Of a stretch of 23,592 nt of DNA, positions 21,370 to 23,592 are shown one piece after another. The first letter of the stretch is position 1. Each line of letters opens with the position of its first letter. The notes beneath the pieces were generated by a model. That model saw only the letters and a program-made list of their open reading frames with translations, did not search any database and was not told the DNA's origin. The DNA comes from a virus: IMG/VR virus record IMGVR_UViG_3300021960_000521, positions 1 through 23,592 of that record; one strand, written 5' to 3'. Both the position numbers and the translations under genes were made by a program.

Positions 21370-22001
21370 GCCGTGATCTAGGAACAACAATCAGCGCGGC
21401 GATTGAGAAACGGCAGTTGCGGCCTTTCTGGGCCGTTGACTTGCTGTTTGATAGCCCGAACGACCTTTACTTTTGGTCCGGCCTTGGAAGCCTGACTGTT
21501 GACAGCCTGACATATACCGGCGCGGGCAACCTGCTGCAAATTTCGGACATGCGCGAAAGTTCCGACATCGCTGCATATGGTGCTACGCTAACGCTTTCAG
21601 GCATCCCTACAAGCCTGATCACGCTTGCCAAGTCTGAGCCGTACCACGGGCGCAAGGCGCGGGTCAAATTCGGCGTTATGGGGTTCACGGAATCAAAGGC
21701 CATTGCGGCCGGGACGGGCTTCCCGATCACGATTGGCGACGGCACGTATATCGAGGCATCCGTTCCGCCGTATGACACCGCTGTTGTCAGCGTGTTCAGC
21801 GGCGAAATGGATCAAATGAACATTTCGCAAGGGCCGGAAACCGCGACCATATCGCTGAACATTGAAAGCCGGATGATCGATCTGCGCCGCCCGCGCATTC
21901 TGCGCTACAGCGATTCTGACCAGAAAAGCCGGTTTCCGAATGACCGCGCGTTTGAATTCATGAACCGCCTTCAGACCGAGAGCCTGGAGTGGAATGGATG
22001 A
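21366..22001 (+). CDS. Minor tail protein, tail-hub accessory
   Basis: A 211-residue protein. RPFWAVDLLFDSPNDLYFWS (19-38), the strand YTGAGNLLQISDMRES and SISLNIESRMIDLRRPRILR-like C-terminal residues followed by YSDSDQKSRFPNDRAFEFMN match the layout of tail proteins that link distal tail and hub in gene-transfer-agent-like and lambda L-like modules. The aromatic end D-x-x-F-E-F-M is typical. Specific role is inferred from order: tape measure, tip, this gene, NlpC-like, hub. Confidence 0.72.
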   Translation: MSRDLGTTISAAIEKRQLRPFWAVDLLFDSPNDLYFWSGLGSLTVDSLTYTGAGNLLQISDMRESSDIAAYGATLTLSGIPTSLITLAKSEPYHGRKARVKFGVMGFTESKAIAAGTGFPITIGDGTYIEASVPPYDTAVVSVFSGEMDQMNISQGPETATISLNIESRMIDLRRPRILRYSDSDQKSRFPNDRAFEFMNRLQTESLEWNG

Positions 22002-22402
22002 CCCTTGCGACCTATATGTTCAACAATCGTGAAACCAGGTTCGCATGGGGCCGGAATGATTGCCTGACATTCGTTTCCGGGGCGCTGGAGGCGCAAGGAC
22101 TGGCACCTTTGCCCCGCGAATGGGTCGGCACATACACAACGCCTGAAGGCGCTCTGAGGCACTACAAGCGGCTCCTGATAAGGACCGGCAACACCAGCAT
22201 CATCAGCGCGATGGATGGGCTTTATGACCGGCCCGCCACGTTGCACCCCGCAGACGGGATGATTGCCGCGCGGTCGGTTGCCGGTGATGTTCTGGGCTGG
22301 GCTTTCGGCGTGGTGTTCAGGGGCGGCTTTGCGGCGCTGCACGAGGGCGGCTTGGTCAACATGCCATTGCGGGCGGGTGATTTGTTTTGGGTGGCAGAAT
22401 GA
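21998..22402 (+). CDS. NlpC/P60-like tail protein, DUF6950-like
   Basis: A 134-residue protein with FAWGRNDCLTF near the N-terminus, placing a likely nucleophile at Cys22, as in NlpC/P60 peptidases, and later the hydrophobic GWAFGVVFRGGF and LHEGGL. In siphoviruses and gene transfer agents the gene between the hub-accessory and hub genes usually encodes such a peptidoglycan-cutting tip enzyme. The His and third residue of the catalytic set cannot be fixed by eye, so activity is not certain. ATG 21998 is chosen for ATGA overlap and GGAG eight bases upstream. Confidence 0.78.
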   Translation: MTLATYMFNNRETRFAWGRNDCLTFVSGALEAQGLAPLPREWVGTYTTPEGALRHYKRLLIRTGNTSIISAMDGLYDRPATLHPADGMIAARSVAGDVLGWAFGVVFRGGFAALHEGGLVNMPLRAGDLFWVAE

Positions 22403-23592
22403 AGCGGCTTTTACTGGCAACAGCCTCGGTTTTGGCGATAAGCTCGCCCGCAAAGGCTGATCCATTCAGCCTTGCCGTTGCGGCATTAGGCACGGCCCAA
22501 GCGGCGGCGACGGGTTCGCTTTTGTCGCTCGGCGCGTTTTCCGGCCTCGGCGTTGATTTCGCAATTCGCGCTGGCCTTGGCGCAGCGCTGAACGCGATGA
22601 CAACAAAGCCGACTGGCACCGTTTCCAGCGGCTACAGGGTCAACACAATCGGCGCGGCCTTGCCGCATCAAATCATCTACGGCGAAACCGTCATCGGCGG
22701 GGTTTGCTTTTACCAATCGCTGACGACAGCATCCACGGCAGGCGATCTGCTGCACCGCGTTGTCGCATTTGCTGGCCATGAGGTTGACAGCTTCCAGGCG
22801 ATTTACGTCAACGGCGAGGAGGTTACGCTAGACGTTGATGGAAATGTTACGGCACCGGCTAAATGGGTCGGCCTGATCCGCATCAAGCAATGGCTCGGCA
22901 CCAGCACACAGACTGCCGACCCTGACCTTGTCGCAGAGGTCACAGAATGGACGGTTGACCATAGGGCGCAGGGCATCGCCGCTCTATATGCACGCTTTAA
23001 GGGGGCGTCAAACTTCCCGAACGGTGTTCCGGTCGTCACGGTTAAAATTCGGGGCCGCAAGATTGAGGACAGCCGCACATCAACGACCGCTTGGTCGGAC
23101 AGTCCCGCAATGTGCTTGCGGGATTATGTGCTTGCATCCTTCGGGCTGGATGAAACAGCGGCCAATGTCAACGATACGCTTTTCGGCGCGGCGGCTGATA
23201 TTTGCGAGGAAACCGTCAGCGGCAGCGACCGCTACACATGTAATGGCGCTTTTACCGTTGACGCGGCACCAGAGGACATAATCCGCGCCATATCTTCCAG
23301 CATGGGCGGCACGTTCTGGAATTATGCGGGCCAATGGGCGGCGCTTGCGGCGGCTTATGTCGAGCCGACTTTAACGCTGACCGATGATGATCTGCGCACA
23401 GAAATAAATGTTGCAACGCGGCATTCACGCCGCGACACGTTCAACGGCGTTCAGGGCGTCTACAGGGGCGCTGAAACGGAATGGCAAGATGACGGATACC
23501 CCAAGATTCACCCCGGCCTGTTTAGGGTTGAGGATAAAAACATTGAGGCGATAACAGACCTTTCCTTGCCGTTCACAGACACAAGCGCGATG
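22399..23592 (+). CDS. Tail hub protein, truncated at window end
   Basis: The frame stays open for 398 codons to the last base, so the C-terminus is missing. After a signal-like N-terminus (MKRLLLATASVLAISSPAKA) and a hydrophobic glycine/alanine stretch, SSGYRVNTIGAALPHQIIYG followed by ETVIGGV resembles the start of lambda J-like and gene-transfer-agent hub proteins, typically xxPxxIVYGxxRVGG. Later, DAAPEDIIRAISSSMGGTFW with WNYAGQWAALAAAYVEPTLT is the hub D2-like part. It should form the ring at the tail tip and lead to the receptor-binding parts. The start overlaps the NlpC-like gene (ATGA). Confidence 0.85.
   Translation, partial: MKRLLLATASVLAISSPAKADPFSLAVAALGTAQAAATGSLLSLGAFSGLGVDFAIRAGLGAALNAMTTKPTGTVSSGYRVNTIGAALPHQIIYGETVIGGVCFYQSLTTASTAGDLLHRVVAFAGHEVDSFQAIYVNGEEVTLDVDGNVTAPAKWVGLIRIKQWLGTSTQTADPDLVAEVTEWTVDHRAQGIAALYARFKGASNFPNGVPVVTVKIRGRKIEDSRTSTTAWSDSPAMCLRDYVLASFGLDETAANVNDTLFGAAADICEETVSGSDRYTCNGAFTVDAAPEDIIRAISSSMGGTFWNYAGQWAALAAAYVEPTLTLTDDDLRTEINVATRHSRRDTFNGVQGVYRGAETEWQDDGYPKIHPGLFRVEDKNIEAITDLSLPFTDTSAM

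Noticed and set aside
1-23592. Integrase, attachment sites, lysis cassette or insertion sequences
   Set aside because: No protein or repeat supporting any of these was found; they may lie outside the window.

Overview
The window is a contiguous piece of a tailed-phage genome or prophage from an alphaproteobacterial host, most likely a Rhodobacterales relative. That host guess rests on moderately high GC, strong GGAGG ribosome sites and the flavour of the proteins; no host gene is present. Almost everything is densely packed and rightward, with ATGA/TGATG start-stop overlaps. A P22-like HK97-fold coat, a PBSX-type terminase, a G/GT tail chaperone pair with a frameshift site, a tape measure and no sheath gene indicate a siphovirus. 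No integrase, lysis gene, tRNA or insertion sequence is visible.

Layout. (1) 1-540: a control region. Two leftward genes (an unknown 91-residue protein and a truncated pentapeptide-repeat protein) diverge from a small rightward YdaS/Cro-like repressor. Back-to-back promoters and short direct repeats lie between them, and the repressor message appears leaderless. (2) 789-5276: DNA modification and replication genes: a beta-class N4C/N6A methyltransferase, a 25-codon micro-ORF, a RuvC-like resolvase, a small unknown, a protein with an SSB-like acidic tail, and a primase-helicase. (3) 5277-5589: a non-coding-looking segment with 15 copies of GGGACAA in both orientations and a very strong GC hairpin, probably the replication origin or a control site. 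(4) 5604-9026: an early/middle cassette: two unknowns (one with a helix-turn-helix), a DUF6378-like protein, a YfbR-like HD nucleotidase, a C5-cytosine methyltransferase carrying a second long open frame, and three small genes. (5) 9057-9136: a promoter followed within about 50 bp by an intrinsic terminator, just upstream of the late genes, as in lambda Q-pR'-tR'. (6) 9186-23592: late genes for packaging (terminase small and large), head (portal, Mu F-like, scaffold, coat), neck, tail tube, G/GT chaperones, tape measure, tail tip, an NlpC/P60-like protein, and a tail hub cut off by the window end.

Working together: the repressor region would decide early transcription; the primase-helicase, SSB-like protein and RuvC replicate and resolve DNA from the GGGACAA region; two methyltransferases without nucleases probably protect phage DNA from host restriction; HD and DUF6378 proteins adjust nucleotide pools; the 9057/9109 promoter-terminator pair would switch on the morphogenesis operon. 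Expression inside the late operon appears tuned by intercistronic hairpins and by -1 frameshifting.

The most unusual signals are the second open frame inside the cytosine methyltransferase gene, which resembles a separate phage protein family; the GGGACAA array; the putative Q-type late switch; and a pseudoknot-like structure in front of the tail chaperone gene. Family names are from motif recognition by eye, not from database searches.
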